DNA from: a virus
DNA: 39,857 nucleotides
Strand: one strand, 5' to 3'
IMG/VR virus record: IMGVR_UViG_3300027710_000057
Location: 1 to 39,857 of that record
The notes beneath the pieces are model-generated. The model saw only the letters and a list, made by a program, of their open reading frames with translations, searched no databases and had not been told where the DNA came from. Shown here piece after piece: positions 21,202-27,940 of the stretch. The position numbers and the translations under genes were made by a program. The first letter of the stretch is position 1, and every line of letters begins with the position of its first letter.

Positions 21202-21729
21202 TTAAAAGTGAAAATCAATTGGTACTAAAAATTGTATCAGACCACTAGACGACTTGTCAAGACGGTCTTTAATGTAGCCTATGTGGGCTGTGTATTCAAC
21301 CATGTCGTAGAAGTAGGAATCAGATGAATAGATATCTGATAACAAATCCCCTGCTTTTCTTACATAGTATGAGTTCATATCAAACCGTTGCTCATCGTTT
21401 GGCTGTCCACTGTTTGAGATATAGTCAACCATATCACTGATAAACTTATCTGGCTTGATTCGTTCTAGGAATGTATTCATCTCATCAATACGGAACTGCT
21501 GACAACGCTTGATAGTCTCATTAAACTTATCAGGCTCATCCTTATATGAGATAACCATATCAGATGAGTTTTCATACTGTGAGTCAGACCAGCGACCACC
21601 ACCTACTACGTGCCAGTCAGACCATTCAACAAAGTTGCCACCGTCATCATTAATTAATCTAGCAACAACTTGATTAAAAGCGTCCTCTTTATCTTCAGCC
21701 TCAACAGCCCACCAGTGTAGTGTATGCAT
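21202..21729 (-). CDS. Hypothetical protein
   Basis: 175 residues. N-terminal MHTLHWWAVEAEDKEDAFNQ looks like the ferredoxin-like strand-helix of small viral regulators seen in several genes here (compare 21956 and 31051). The rest is helical and acidic. Start overlaps the upstream stop by 1 base (TAATG). No known family. Confidence 0.65.
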   Translation of the reverse strand: MHTLHWWAVEAEDKEDAFNQVVARLINDDGGNFVEWSDWHVVGGGRWSDSQYENSSDMVISYKDEPDKFNETIKRCQQFRIDEMNTFLERIKPDKFISDMVDYISNSGQPNDEQRFDMNSYYVRKAGDLLSDIYSSDSYFYDMVEYTAHIGYIKDRLDKSSSGLIQFLVPIDFHF

Positions 21730-21956
21730 TACATATTCTCCCTTACAAGATTATTACTAACTAACTCATCAATCACAACTGCGTTGCCATAGTGTTGGAC
21801 AACCTGCTCAAACTTGTCCTCACCCCAACCACCCCACTCTTCTTCAATCTCATCAATCTCGTTTTGGTTGAGTTGGTCGGTATCCAGAATAAAAAGCGGG
21901 GAGCGAGAGTCAAACTCCCACCAATCGCCATTAGCATTAGAGATATAGATAGTCAT
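21729..21956 (-). CDS. Small acidic hypothetical protein
   Basis: 75 residues, MTIYISNANGDWWEFDSRSP, then NQNEIDEIEEEWGGWGEDKF. Strand-rich start and acidic helix. TAATG overlaps at both ends. Function unknown. Confidence 0.6.
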   Translation of the reverse strand: MTIYISNANGDWWEFDSRSPLFILDTDQLNQNEIDEIEEEWGGWGEDKFEQVVQHYGNAVVIDELVSNNLVRENM

Positions 21957-22135
21957 TACTCTGACTCCTCTTCATCTTCTTCATCATCTGAGGTTTGTGT
22001 TACATCAATTGAATAGACTTCGCCAGAGAAAGCATAATCCTCATAGTGCCAGCCCAGTTCTTCTGCTTCTGTTTCATTATCTGCTTCTACTTCGTAGAAA
22101 TACTCTACTACTACTTTGATATCAAATGTTGCCAT
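21956..22135 (-). CDS. Small acidic protein, beta start
   Basis: 59 residues: MATFDIKVVVEYFYEVEADN then ETEAEELGWHYEDYAFSGEV and a very acidic tail. The start resembles the VYNVLISYVVEAEDEMRA pattern of the gene at 31051, suggesting a shared small alpha/beta fold. It follows promoter 22165. Confidence 0.6.
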   Translation of the reverse strand: MATFDIKVVVEYFYEVEADNETEAEELGWHYEDYAFSGEVYSIDVTQTSDDEEDEEESE

Positions 22136-22161
22136 TGGGGTCTCCTTTTTTTGGTTATATA

Positions 22162-22383
22162 TTAATTATAGGGGTTTGAGTTGATTTTTACAACTTGTGG
22201 GGGTGTGAGGTTTGTCACATCATCAGGGCTAGTCTTAACTGTGGCATCTTCCCAGCCTAAAAGGATCAGTTCATCAGGATAATCACACACGCAGGTGGGA
22301 GCCTTCTTAAAGTCCTGGGTAGTGACTTCAAAGAGGGTATCACAGTAGGTACAGATAAGATTATACTTAAGCCAGGTAGTCAT
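22162..22383 (-). CDS. Small zinc-ribbon protein
   Basis: 73 residues. LICTYCDTLFEVTTQDFKKA then TCVCDYPDEL: CxxC and CxC pairs give a zinc ribbon, followed by a Pro/Asn-rich tail. The start overlaps the upstream stop (TAATG). Its 3' end covers the -10 and -35 of the downstream promoter. Confidence 0.6.
   Translation of the reverse strand: MTTWLKYNLICTYCDTLFEVTTQDFKKAPTCVCDYPDELILLGWEDATVKTSPDDVTNLTPPQVVKINSNPYN
22165..22193 (-). promoter_or_regulatory. Promoter (TTGTAA-17-TATAAT)
   Basis: Minus strand TTGTAA (22188-22193), 17 bases, TATAAT (22165-22170), for the gene at 22135 and beyond. Confidence 0.7.
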
Positions 22384-22493
22384 TATAGGTATCCTTCCTC
22401 ATCTACACATTCAAAGCACCAGTTAAAGGTATGTCCATTAACTAGATAGGGAGCAGTATCTACTGGGTTTCTATCACACATATCGCAATACAT
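22383..22493 (-). CDS. 36-residue cysteine-rich micro-protein
   Basis: MYCDMCDRNPVDTAPYLVNG then HTFNWCFECVDEEGYL: CxxC at 3-6 and CxxC at 26-29, a complete mini zinc ribbon. Overlaps both neighbours by TAATG. Function unknown. Confidence 0.6.
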   Translation of the reverse strand: MYCDMCDRNPVDTAPYLVNGHTFNWCFECVDEEGYL

Positions 22494-22582
22494 TATTCCC
22501 CCTGATTAACTAGATAGGCACGGATTTCTTCAAGGGTATTGATGGCTTCCTCAGCCAAAACAATTATATCTTCTCTAGTCAT
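22493..22582 (-). CDS. 29-residue acidic helical peptide
   Basis: MTREDIIVLAEEAINTLEEI followed by RAYLVNQGE: one amphipathic acidic helix. TAATG coupled on the downstream side and overlapped by 8 bases upstream. Supported by reading-frame continuity only. Confidence 0.5.
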   Translation of the reverse strand: MTREDIIVLAEEAINTLEEIRAYLVNQGE

Positions 22583-22754
22583 TATCAGGTACAAGCCCTT
22601 CCTCATACATAGCGATTACATTCATGGTTTGGTGTAGGTTGCAATCACAGTCTCCCCCATTCATGTTATCCATGAAATCAAAGTGAGAGTAGTTGTCCTC
22701 ATATATAGCGGTGATTAGTTCGTGTATGGCGTATGGTTTGTATGGTGTAGTCAT
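22575..22754 (-). CDS. Leaderless 59-residue hypothetical protein
   Basis: MTTPYKPYAIHELITAIYED then DFMDNMNGGDCDCNL and a helical end. The ATG begins 7 bases past the -10 TAGAAT, so it is the leaderless first gene of its operon. Two cysteines (CDC) might contact a metal. Confidence 0.6.
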   Translation of the reverse strand: MTTPYKPYAIHELITAIYEDNYSHFDFMDNMNGGDCDCNLHQTMNVIAMYEEGLVPDND

Positions 22755-22760
22755 AATCCA

Positions 22761-22789
22761 ATTCTAGCAAAAAATGGGAGAAATATCAA
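22761..22789 (-). promoter_or_regulatory. Type II repeated promoter, leaderless
   Basis: Minus strand TTGATA (22784-22789), 17-base T-rich spacer ending TTTTTTGC, TAGAAT (22761-22766). Shares the string TTTGATATTTCTC...ATTTTTTGC with promoters at 25775 and 26812. Confidence 0.7.
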
Positions 22790-22844
22790 ATCGTTCTTAA
22801 TCGTAAAATGTCCGAATTATGGTGGTTTGGTACGTAATCGTAAT

Positions 22845-22860
22845 TGTGATTTAGGACACA
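22845..22860. promoter_or_regulatory. CRP/GlxR-type palindrome (near-perfect)
   Basis: TGTGATTTAGGACACA, one mismatch from TGTGA-N6-TCACA. Centre about 98 bases upstream of the predicted start at 22754. Confidence 0.5.
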
Positions 22861-22877
22861 TCGTTCGAAAAATCTTG

Positions 22878-22951
22878 CGAAGCGTACGGGACTTGAACCC
22901 GTGATCTCTACCGTGACAGGGTAGCGCATTAACCAACTATGCTAACGCTCC
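22878..22951 (-). tRNA. tRNA-Asp (anticodon GUC)
   Basis: Minus strand: acceptor GGAGCGT with ACGCTTC (one G-T pair), D-arm GCAT-AGTTGGTTA-ATGC, anticodon stem CTACC/GGTAG around CTGTCAC (GUC), T-arm ACGGG-TTCAAGT-CCCGT, discriminator G as in Asp tRNAs. No CCA is encoded. It lies just downstream of the DUF932 gene and is cut from the same transcript or a separate one. Confidence 0.93.
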
Positions 22952-22956
22952 ATGCG

Positions 22957-22977
22957 GAGCAGTTTTAAATCATGCTC
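22957..22977 (-). other. GAGCA/TGCTC hairpin element copy
   Basis: Minus strand GAGCA-loop-TGCTC between the DUF932 stop and tRNA-Asp, preceded by CCT. One of seven copies; no T-run follows here, so it is not a plain terminator. It may guide tRNA processing. Confidence 0.5.
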
Positions 22978-22989
22978 AGGATTTTTTTG

Positions 22990-24009
22990 CTATGCGAGTT
23001 GCATTACATTTTTTACAACTTTGAGCAAACGATTCTTCTCTGCGTTAATTGCAGGGTCAAATCCACTTGCGCTTGCGAGGATAGATTCGTTATTGCCACC
23101 ACGAGCAGAACGATACCAGTCAAGGCGCTCTGTAAGTGCATTGAACGCACCCCACGCATTACCAGCAATCATGCCGTTAAACTCGCCTGTGTAGATATCG
23201 TTAATCATATCCACTTTGGTTTCCCACTTCTTGTTGCTACCCTTAGCGTCCTTCTCAGGCTTTGGGTAAGCAGCGAGAATGATATCATTGAAAGACTTAG
23301 CAGAGACCTCAGTCTCAATCATAGCCTTAGCCATTTTATCAAACTCGTCCATGTACTGATTAGCAAGACCAAGAGTCTCACGAGCAATCTGTACCTTGCC
23401 GTTAGCGGTCTGTGTGTGGCGAATCTTGAATGATTGCTTAGGGCCATTCTTCTTACGACCTACGCCATTGAGCGCAAGGTTAAGAGTATTAGCGCACACA
23501 ACACGAACAGGTGTAATGCTTGCTTGAATAGCGATTGAGCCATCATGTGAGGTGTTAATGAGAAGATAAGTCTTTACCTTATCTGCAACACCGCTAGGGT
23601 CAAGAACAGTCTCACGCTCTAGTGCTAATGCACCGAACACAACACGCCCACCCTTGATAGAGCCAGCGGTTTCCCAACGACCACCGCCGTCAAGAATGTT
23701 ATCACCGAATGAAAATAGGTCTTCATTCTGCAATACATGGTATCGCTCACCTACAACACCAAGAACATCTGTCTGTGTGTTATCGGTAGGATTGGTACGC
23801 AAAACATATTGGTATGCCTTGTCGCTTGTTAAGTGTGCAGGGATAGGCATATCTTCAAGACGAACATTCCAACCATTGAGGTTTGCAGCCTCTAACATTT
23901 CTGCGGTGGTTTTTTCTTCTGTGAATACAGTACCCAATCCATGCCATGCGGGTTCACGGAAAGAAGCAAAAGATGTTTTTCCGTTTTGTGTTTCTAGGTC
24001 ATGTGCCAT
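22990..24009 (-). CDS. DUF932 phage/plasmid-like protein
   Basis: 339 residues, near the usual family length. EPAWHGLGTVF near the start is a signature of the DUF932 (TIGR03299-type) family; VLGVVGERYHVLQNEDLFSF, GRVVFGALAL and ASITPVRVVCANTLNLAL follow in the expected order, with KIRHTQTANGKVQIARETLG later. These proteins are encoded by many phages and plasmids and are often supposed to modulate DNA transactions, but the function is not established. The operon has a type I promoter, a CRP-type site and DnaA boxes upstream. Confidence 0.92.
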   Translation of the reverse strand: MAHDLETQNGKTSFASFREPAWHGLGTVFTEEKTTAEMLEAANLNGWNVRLEDMPIPAHLTSDKAYQYVLRTNPTDNTQTDVLGVVGERYHVLQNEDLFSFGDNILDGGGRWETAGSIKGGRVVFGALALERETVLDPSGVADKVKTYLLINTSHDGSIAIQASITPVRVVCANTLNLALNGVGRKKNGPKQSFKIRHTQTANGKVQIARETLGLANQYMDEFDKMAKAMIETEVSAKSFNDIILAAYPKPEKDAKGSNKKWETKVDMINDIYTGEFNGMIAGNAWGAFNALTERLDWYRSARGGNNESILASASGFDPAINAEKNRLLKVVKNVMQLA

Positions 24010-24041
24010 GAGTTTTCTCCTTTTGTTTGTTGATACTTCTA

Positions 24042-24070
24042 ATCATACACCCACGGACTGACAAATGCAA
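24042..24070 (-). promoter_or_regulatory. Type I repeated promoter (TGTCAG-N10-TATGAT)
   Basis: Minus strand TGTCAG (24058-24063), exactly 10 bases, TATGAT (24042-24047); TTGCAT at 24065-24070 is a possible -35 with 17-base spacing. Drives DUF932. Confidence 0.65.
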
Positions 24071-24093
24071 ATCAGGCTAGTTAGATATGGGAT

Positions 24094-24107
24094 AAATCGG
24101 ACATTCC
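24094..24107 (+). repeat. CGGACATT box
   Basis: AAATCGGACATTCC. Similar boxes (AAATCGGACATTT or AAAACGGACATTT) occur at 26867, 28280, 30796, 31869 and 36427, each in an intergenic region. Inverse form AATGTCCGAATT at 22808. Confidence 0.6.
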
Positions 24108-24111
24108 TTAA

Positions 24112-24127
24112 TGTGACTAAAATCACG
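24112..24127. promoter_or_regulatory. CRP/GlxR-type palindrome (near-perfect)
   Basis: TGTGACTAAAATCACG, one mismatch. Centre about 84 bases upstream of the predicted DUF932 start of transcription. Confidence 0.55.
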
Positions 24128-24151
24128 GGATCTTAAACGGCGTGTCGTAAC

Positions 24152-24172
24152 TTATCCACAGAGTTATCCACA
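24152..24172 (+). promoter_or_regulatory. Pair of DnaA boxes
   Basis: Two perfect TTATCCACA boxes at 24152-24160 and 24164-24172, 12 bases apart, upstream of the DUF932 promoter. Confidence 0.7.
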
Positions 24173-24182
24173 GGCGGGTCGA

Positions 24183-24217
24183 AAAAAGTAGTGAGCCGTT
24201 TACATGGACAATGCTCA
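24183..24217 (-). terminator. Terminator of the 24269 gene
   Basis: Minus strand TGAGC-loop-GCTCA followed after 4 bases by TTTTTT then CGACC. One member of the seven-copy hairpin family. Confidence 0.6.
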
Positions 24218-24268
24218 GGTCCCTTACCCAGTTTAAAGACGTGTGGCAGGTCTTGCATTCATAGCCCC

Positions 24269-24730
24269 CTATGAAATATTATCTTCCGCCTGAATTGAAC
24301 GTGTGTCAACGTTGAAGTCATCAATTGAATAATCAAATGAGTCAACACTGAACTCAAGCCCATTCGCAACATCGTCTGCATCAACATCAAATGGAACTTC
24401 TAGTTCAATTTCAAAATCAACTGTTGCTGTAATTGTAACAGTCTTAGTTAATTCAAAGTCACAAATCTCAGCAAGCGCTTCTGCAACTTCTGCGCTAATG
24501 GTTCCATCACGCACTGCATCAACTACGTAGTTTTTAATTGAGTTCATGACTTCTTGGTGTGCACGACGTTCTGTAAAAAGATTTTGTGAATGTTCTGATG
24601 AACGGTCCTGCAATGAAATAATCAATGCATCCTTCTTCTCAATTGCTTCTTGCAATGCAGCAATCTGACGCTCAAGAAACTCTCGTGTCATATAGTATTC
24701 GTTTGTTAGTGTTGGCTTTGTGTGGTCCAT
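24269..24730 (-). CDS. Hypothetical coiled-coil + beta protein
   Basis: 153 residues. Residues about 15-55 form a coiled coil (FLERQIAALQEAIEKKDALI), then a helical hairpin and a beta-rich tail (TKTVTITATVDFEIELEVPF) ending acidic. The layout resembles small proteins seen in actinophages, but no function is known. It is a single-gene unit with its own type I promoter and terminator. Confidence 0.7.
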   Translation of the reverse strand: MDHTKPTLTNEYYMTREFLERQIAALQEAIEKKDALIISLQDRSSEHSQNLFTERRAHQEVMNSIKNYVVDAVRDGTISAEVAEALAEICDFELTKTVTITATVDFEIELEVPFDVDADDVANGLEFSVDSFDYSIDDFNVDTRSIQAEDNIS

Positions 24731-24760
24731 GGGGGCCTCTTTCTATTGGTTATTAATATA

Positions 24761-24790
24761 AGTATAGCAATGGCCACTGACAAATGCCAA
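24761..24790 (-). promoter_or_regulatory. Type I repeated promoter
   Basis: Minus strand TGTCAG (24777-24782), 10 bases, TATACT (24761-24766) with TGC extension; TTGGCA at 24785-24790 could be -35. Confidence 0.7.
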
Positions 24791-24829
24791 TCCAGATGCC
24801 AGAGATCTTAAATAATGAGACTTAATGCC

Positions 24830-24845
24830 TGTGAGAAATATCACA
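24830..24845. promoter_or_regulatory. CRP/GlxR-type palindrome (perfect)
   Basis: TGTGAGAAATATCACA, matching TGTGA-N6-TCACA in full. Centre about 83 bases upstream of the predicted start of the 24269 transcript. Confidence 0.65.
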
Positions 24846-24851
24846 TGGATC

Positions 24852-24884
24852 GAAAAAAATGTGAGCAGTTTTGGCACTTGCTCA
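24852..24884 (-). terminator. Terminator of the 25016 gene
   Basis: Minus strand TGAGCA (rc 24879-24884), a loop, TGCTCA (rc 24862-24867), then ACATTTTTTTCG: a 6-bp stem followed by a seven-T run. Part of the repeated hairpin family. Confidence 0.7.
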
Positions 24885-24967
24885 GGTGGTCTGCGTCTTT
24901 AGGTCGGCAGTAACCTTGCTCTAGAGTATTTCTATAATCGCCCTCATCAGCCTGGCGAATTATTGTG

Positions 24968-24988
24968 GAGCAGTTTTACTTCATGCTC
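24968..24988 (-). other. GAGCA/TGCTC hairpin element copy
   Basis: Minus strand GAGCA-TGAAGTAAAAC-TGCTC with no T-run; 27 bases after the 25016 stop. The space between this and 24884 (about 80 bases) has no start codon-led gene. Confidence 0.45.
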
Positions 24989-25015
24989 AGGAAGTTGTAT
25001 CCCCGTTGTTGGGAA

Positions 25016-25441
25016 TTATAGGTAGCGAGCCACCGCATTATATGTGGAAGTATTTACAACTTCCTCGTCGGTCATCTTTAGAATACGGATTGCGTTTGAG
25101 AGTTCCTCACGCTTTTCCTTGTATTCATATTGGCTCATTGTAACGAAATCCTTTTCAGGACAGGTTGGCAACTCTGACTCTGAAACTGTTAGGTCAAAGT
25201 CAATGTTAAGTTGGTTGTTCCAAGAACGATAAGATGTGCGGAAGTTTTCTGCATTTTCAATATGCTTAACTGCATAAGCAACGAGTTCCTTCTTATACTT
25301 ATCGTGCAACTTCTGCCAGTTTGCTTCGTGGGCTTCTTGTGTTGTGTAGTCAAGTTCTAGTTTGGCGAGTGCGCCCTCTAGTGCGTTGATTACCTTTACT
25401 GTTGCGATTTTTACTGATATTGCTTTTCCTCTTGTTGCCAT
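25016..25441 (-). CDS. Hypothetical helical protein
   Basis: 141 residues from MATRGKAISVKIATVKVINA at 25441; the longer frame upstream covers the leader and hairpin. Charged helices (KLHDKYKKELVAYAVKHIEN, EKREELSNAIRILKMTDEEV), one CP motif. Weak Shine-Dalgarno AAAGAGA. I do not recognise a family. Confidence 0.65.
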   Translation of the reverse strand: MATRGKAISVKIATVKVINALEGALAKLELDYTTQEAHEANWQKLHDKYKKELVAYAVKHIENAENFRTSYRSWNNQLNIDFDLTVSESELPTCPEKDFVTMSQYEYKEKREELSNAIRILKMTDEEVVNTSTYNAVARYL

Positions 25442-25487
25442 TTGTTTATCTCTTTTCTTTGGTGGGTATATTTTAGGGGGTTTGGTT

Positions 25488-25508
25488 GAGCCTTTTTGCA
25501 ACTTGCTC
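25488..25508 (-). other. GAGC/GCTC hairpin element in leader
   Basis: Minus strand GAGCAAGTTGCAAAAAGGCTC, 4-bp stem, in the 5' leader of the 25441 gene. It lies about 47-67 bases before the ATG. No strong promoter is seen between it and the upstream gene apart from a weak TATAAA near 25530. Confidence 0.4.
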
Positions 25509-25560
25509 AGGTTGGTTCTCGCCCCTTATTTATAGTGCCTGTACGACCGACACTTGCTAA

Positions 25561-25725
25561 CTACTTGTTAGTCCAAGTTGTGTAGCGTGTGTTACCATCT
25601 ACATCTAACTTGACTCGGACATTACCATTTGCCAATGGCTTGATTTCCTGAATTGTGCCTGTGACCTTTGACTTCTGTGAAGTGTATGTGTCGCCGACCT
25701 TGTAAGTTGCTGTTGATACTGCCAT
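25561..25725 (-). CDS. Small beta-barrel-like protein
   Basis: 54 residues starting MAVSTATYKVGDTYTSQKSK, then VTGTIQEIKPLANGNVRVKL: five short strands suggest an SH3/KOW-like fold. AAGGAGAAACACAAC precedes the ATG. First gene of an operon with a type II promoter and a perfect CRP-type site. Likely binds nucleic acid or protein; unproven. Confidence 0.6.
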   Translation of the reverse strand: MAVSTATYKVGDTYTSQKSKVTGTIQEIKPLANGNVRVKLDVDGNTRYTTWTNK

Positions 25726-25774
25726 GTTGTGTTTCTCCTTATTAGTAGTTGGAAGCATTTTTGCTTATGTATTA

Positions 25775-25803
25775 AGTGTAGCAAAAAATCTAAGAAATAT
25801 CAA
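25775..25803 (-). promoter_or_regulatory. Type II repeated promoter
   Basis: Minus strand TTGATA (25798-25803), 17 bases ending TTTTTTGC, TACACT (25775-25780), with extended TGC. Nearly the same upstream string as the promoters at 22761 and 26812. Confidence 0.7.
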
Positions 25804-25843
25804 ATCATTTCCCTAGATTTCTCATATTTTGAGACGATTTCTG

Positions 25844-25859
25844 TGTGATTTAGGTCACA
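25844..25859. promoter_or_regulatory. CRP/GlxR-type palindrome (perfect)
   Basis: TGTGATTTAGGTCACA. Centre about 83 bases upstream of the predicted start of transcription for 25725. Confidence 0.65.
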
Positions 25860-25862
25860 CGC

Positions 25863-25928
25863 CTAGTGTCCCGAACCCGCTATGGCTAAGATAGTGAGTA
25901 ATAGGGCTATTAGATATAGCATTTCCAT
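25863..25928 (-). CDS. 21-residue TM peptide downstream of Gp88
   Basis: MEMLYLIALLLTILAIAGSG ending H. AGGGG lies 5 bases before the ATG, beginning right after the Gp88 stop, so it is translationally tied to it. Comparable to the 18-residue TM peptide at 28404. Confidence 0.45.
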   Translation of the reverse strand: MEMLYLIALLLTILAIAGSGH

Positions 25929-25937
25929 TTAGACCCC

Positions 25938-26660
25938 TCATTTTTTGGTTGCACTAAACACTATATCAGATTTTCCATAAATACACAAACCGCAAGATAC
26001 GCAAGCGCTACCACTTTGAGAGATAAGTGGGATAGCCTTTTTATTCTCAGGGCATTTAGCCCCAGGGCGGTTAGTGAGTTCCTTCATGTCTGATTGTCCT
26101 AGTGCAAAGTTTTTTGCAAGGTATGCAAGGCGTATCCCATGATCTGTTTTGAGTCCGATACCTATTGCCTTATTCTCACTATCTGTTGAATAGTATAGTG
26201 AGAGATTAGGTTGGTCTTTAAGCATTACCGCTGCCGATTCAACACGGGTATAAACCCAGAATTGTACATGGCGATAATCCATGATTACTTGCTTCCATGC
26301 ATATGCATATGTATCGCTAAAGAAATCTCCGTCCCAGTGGATACGGAATAGCAAGGGTGCGTCTTTCTTTGCACAGTCCTTGATAAAGTCAACTATCATT
26401 TCTTTAAGTAGTGCGACCATAGTTTCATAGTCTGCGTCTTTAAGTAAATCCCAGTTATGGAGTAGGTTAGTCTTTACTCCTGGGAATATCTTTTCCAATT
26501 TGCCTGCATAGCAAACAGTCTCACAGACAGTCGTTGCGCCAGGACATGAATAGTTTTTTCCTGCGGGTAGTCCGAATGTATTAGCAATACTTGCTTGTTT
26601 TCCGTTAGGTGTGACGGCATTAGTTACTTTCCTATCTTTGGAGCGTAGTAGTTTAGTCAT
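25938..26660 (-). CDS. Gp88-like phage protein (Cys-rich)
   Basis: 240 residues. IANTFGLPAGKNYSCPGATT and VCETVCYAGKLEKIFPGV give Cys-rich motifs near the N-terminus, RIHWDGDFFSDTYAYAWKQV in the middle and GAKCPENKKAIPLIS, ACVSCGLCIYG at the end. These match the 'gene product 88' family of mycobacteriophages. The cysteines, arranged like Fe-S ligands, hint at a redox or radical enzyme, but the biochemistry is unknown. Type I promoter upstream, overlapping the preceding micro-gene. Confidence 0.85.
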   Translation of the reverse strand: MTKLLRSKDRKVTNAVTPNGKQASIANTFGLPAGKNYSCPGATTVCETVCYAGKLEKIFPGVKTNLLHNWDLLKDADYETMVALLKEMIVDFIKDCAKKDAPLLFRIHWDGDFFSDTYAYAWKQVIMDYRHVQFWVYTRVESAAVMLKDQPNLSLYYSTDSENKAIGIGLKTDHGIRLAYLAKNFALGQSDMKELTNRPGAKCPENKKAIPLISQSGSACVSCGLCIYGKSDIVFSATKK

Positions 26661-26805
26661 TGATTGACCTTCTTTCTTTTCTTAATTCTAGCATTTGGGA
26701 CTGACATTTTTTTCTATCGTATTTCTTTTTATTTGGCACGGCAGAGGCTGCATTGCTACGGCGTAGTTCCATAAGCCTGCGTAATTCCTCTGGTGTTTTT
26801 TTCAT
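26653..26805 (-). CDS. Leaderless basic 50-residue protein
   Basis: MKKTPEELRRLMELRRSNAA then NKKKYDRKKCQSQMLELRKE: strongly basic and helical, likely nucleic-acid binding. ATG begins 7 bases past TATGAT. The stop overlaps the Gp88 start by 8 bases, and the Gp88 promoter lies inside it. Confidence 0.6.
   Translation of the reverse strand: MKKTPEELRRLMELRRSNAASAVPNKKKYDRKKCQSQMLELRKERRSIND
26685..26706 (-). promoter_or_regulatory. Type I repeated promoter for Gp88-like gene
   Basis: Minus strand TGTCAG (26701-26706), 10 bases, TAGAAT (26685-26690) with TGC extension. No CRP-type site at the usual distance because it is inside a gene. Confidence 0.6.
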
Positions 26806-26811
26806 ACCTTA

Positions 26812-26840
26812 ATCATACCAAAAATCTTAAAAAATATCAA
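26812..26840 (-). promoter_or_regulatory. Type II repeated promoter, leaderless
   Basis: Minus strand TTGATA (26835-26840), 17 bases, TATGAT (26812-26817), then 6 bases and ATG. An AAAACGGACATTTGG box follows upstream at 26867-26881. Confidence 0.7.
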
Positions 26841-26892
26841 ATCCAGGGTATAGGGAGAGTCTGCGTAAAACGGACATTTGGGACGGCGGGTC

Positions 26893-26917
26893 GAAAAATC
26901 TTGGGGGGAAGCCCAAG
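26893..26917 (-). terminator. Terminator of the 26919-28205 operon
   Basis: Minus strand CTTGGG-CTTCCC-CCCAAG stem, then ATTTTTCGACC. It begins 2 bases after the stop of the gene at 26919. Confidence 0.75.
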
Positions 26918-26918
26918 A

Positions 26919-27164
26919 CTATTCATCATCTCTATCTACAAACACATAGAGTTTAAACATCTCTTCATGTGTGCAGAAGTATTCTTCTTCCTCGCCATAT
27001 TCATTACGATGAGTGATTACATAGTTATCACCAGTAGCATCATCAGCAATCGCAATTACCTCTACAATATCCATATCAATATTGATCAAGTCACCCTCCA
27101 TTAACTGGCTTGGTGTGAGTAGGTCTGCATATACTAGTTCCATGTTTGCTATTGTAGCAGTCAT
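26919..27164 (-). CDS. Small beta-rich acidic protein
   Basis: 81 residues: MTATIANMELVYADLLTPSQ, DLINIDMDIVEVIAIADDAT, DNYVITHRNEYGEEEEYFCT. Alternating strands suggest a small barrel. Last gene of a seven-gene operon; ATGA overlap upstream. Unknown function. Confidence 0.65.
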   Translation of the reverse strand: MTATIANMELVYADLLTPSQLMEGDLINIDMDIVEVIAIADDATGDNYVITHRNEYGEEEEYFCTHEEMFKLYVFVDRDDE

Positions 27165-27289
27165 TTTATAGCCTCCACTATTACGTCGTCATATCCCAGT
27201 TCAATCATTTCTTGAGCCCAGTACTCTGCATCTTGTCTAGTTAGGTAGTTAGAATTTAATTCGCTACCGCCAACCCATAAGGAATACAT
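27161..27289 (-). CDS. 42-residue hypothetical protein
   Basis: MYSLWVGGSELNSNYLTRQD then AEYWAQEMIELGYDDVIVEA: beta strand, helix, strand, like a DUF of the sort 'edit-distance' small phage proteins. ATGA and TAATG overlaps on both sides give good support. Confidence 0.6.
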   Translation of the reverse strand: MYSLWVGGSELNSNYLTRQDAEYWAQEMIELGYDDVIVEAIK

Positions 27290-27627
27290 TATTCCCCCTC
27301 ATCATATTCTAATGATAGTGGAAAGTCATCTGACCTGTCCTCCCAGTCATCTACTGAGTCAATGAATACCTGAAGGTGGTGTTGCTCCACGATAGCCCAA
27401 GCAGGTGCGACTGTTGAATTCTTGTAGAGAATCTGAAAGTCACCCACCTTTGGCATATCAATCATGCGGTCATAGTCCTCATCATAGTAGGCATCAATAG
27501 CCTCAATGCAGGGAGTTACCATTTCTGCGGGGACAGGTGGATAGTGATTACCTTTAAGGTGATAGAGAATCTGAGTCTCCAAGTCCAAGACTGTATCCTG
27601 AATTCCTAGTGCTGTAATTGTTCCCAT
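27289..27627 (-). CDS. Hypothetical protein
   Basis: 112 residues from MGTITALGIQDTVLDLETQI at 27627, with upstream frame discarded as antisense to the operon's own preceding gene. VTPCIEAIDAYYDEDYDRMI is acidic helix, followed by strands. TAATG with the downstream gene; start overlaps the upstream stop. Confidence 0.65.
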   Translation of the reverse strand: MGTITALGIQDTVLDLETQILYHLKGNHYPPVPAEMVTPCIEAIDAYYDEDYDRMIDMPKVGDFQILYKNSTVAPAWAIVEQHHLQVFIDSVDDWEDRSDDFPLSLEYDEGE

Positions 27628-27842
27628 TATGCGACCACCTTTACTGTTCCGTTGCGATAAAATAACTTTGTATAGCATTTGCCTGTTGGCGTGTATAGAT
27701 TAACTGTGCGGTATTCATTAGCCATACCCCAGTCGGTGAATAGGAAAAAGTTTTCCCATGCGCCATATTCTTTCTCATAGCGTTGTGTCCAATGAGGTGC
27801 TTCTCCGTCATAGGCACTTGTGATTACATATTCATAGTCCAT
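27627..27842 (-). CDS. Hypothetical protein
   Basis: 71 residues from MDYEYVITSAYDGEAPHWTQ; aromatic-rich alpha/beta with C-terminal strand (LFYRNGTVKVVA). Start fixed by TAATG overlap with the upstream micro-gene. No family recognised. Confidence 0.6.
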   Translation of the reverse strand: MDYEYVITSAYDGEAPHWTQRYEKEYGAWENFFLFTDWGMANEYRTVNLYTPTGKCYTKLFYRNGTVKVVA

Positions 27843-27940
27843 TAGTATTGCTCCTTCTCGCAAGAACGACATAGTGTGTTGGTGGTACATGAGCAGTTAG
27901 ATACTGTCATGAGTATTTCATTATCAAAATCACGATACAT
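27842..27940 (-). CDS. 32-residue cysteine micro-protein
   Basis: NCSCTTNTLCRSCEKEQY holds CxC and CxxC, a mini zinc site, after a short acidic start. TAATG at both ends. Confidence 0.55.
   Translation of the reverse strand: MYRDFDNEILMTVSNCSCTTNTLCRSCEKEQY

Noticed and set aside
23654-24061. Plus-strand 135-codon ORF opposite DUF932
   Set aside because: Antisense to a clear family member and without its own signals.
24170-24260. Open minus frame reading YECKTCHTSLNW through the terminator and DnaA boxes
   Set aside because: No start codon in frame and it would run through regulatory repeats.
24840-24985. Minus frame reading a Cys-rich peptide across the two GAGCA hairpins
   Set aside because: It has in-frame stops at the hairpins and no start; the hairpins covary as RNA structure in other copies.
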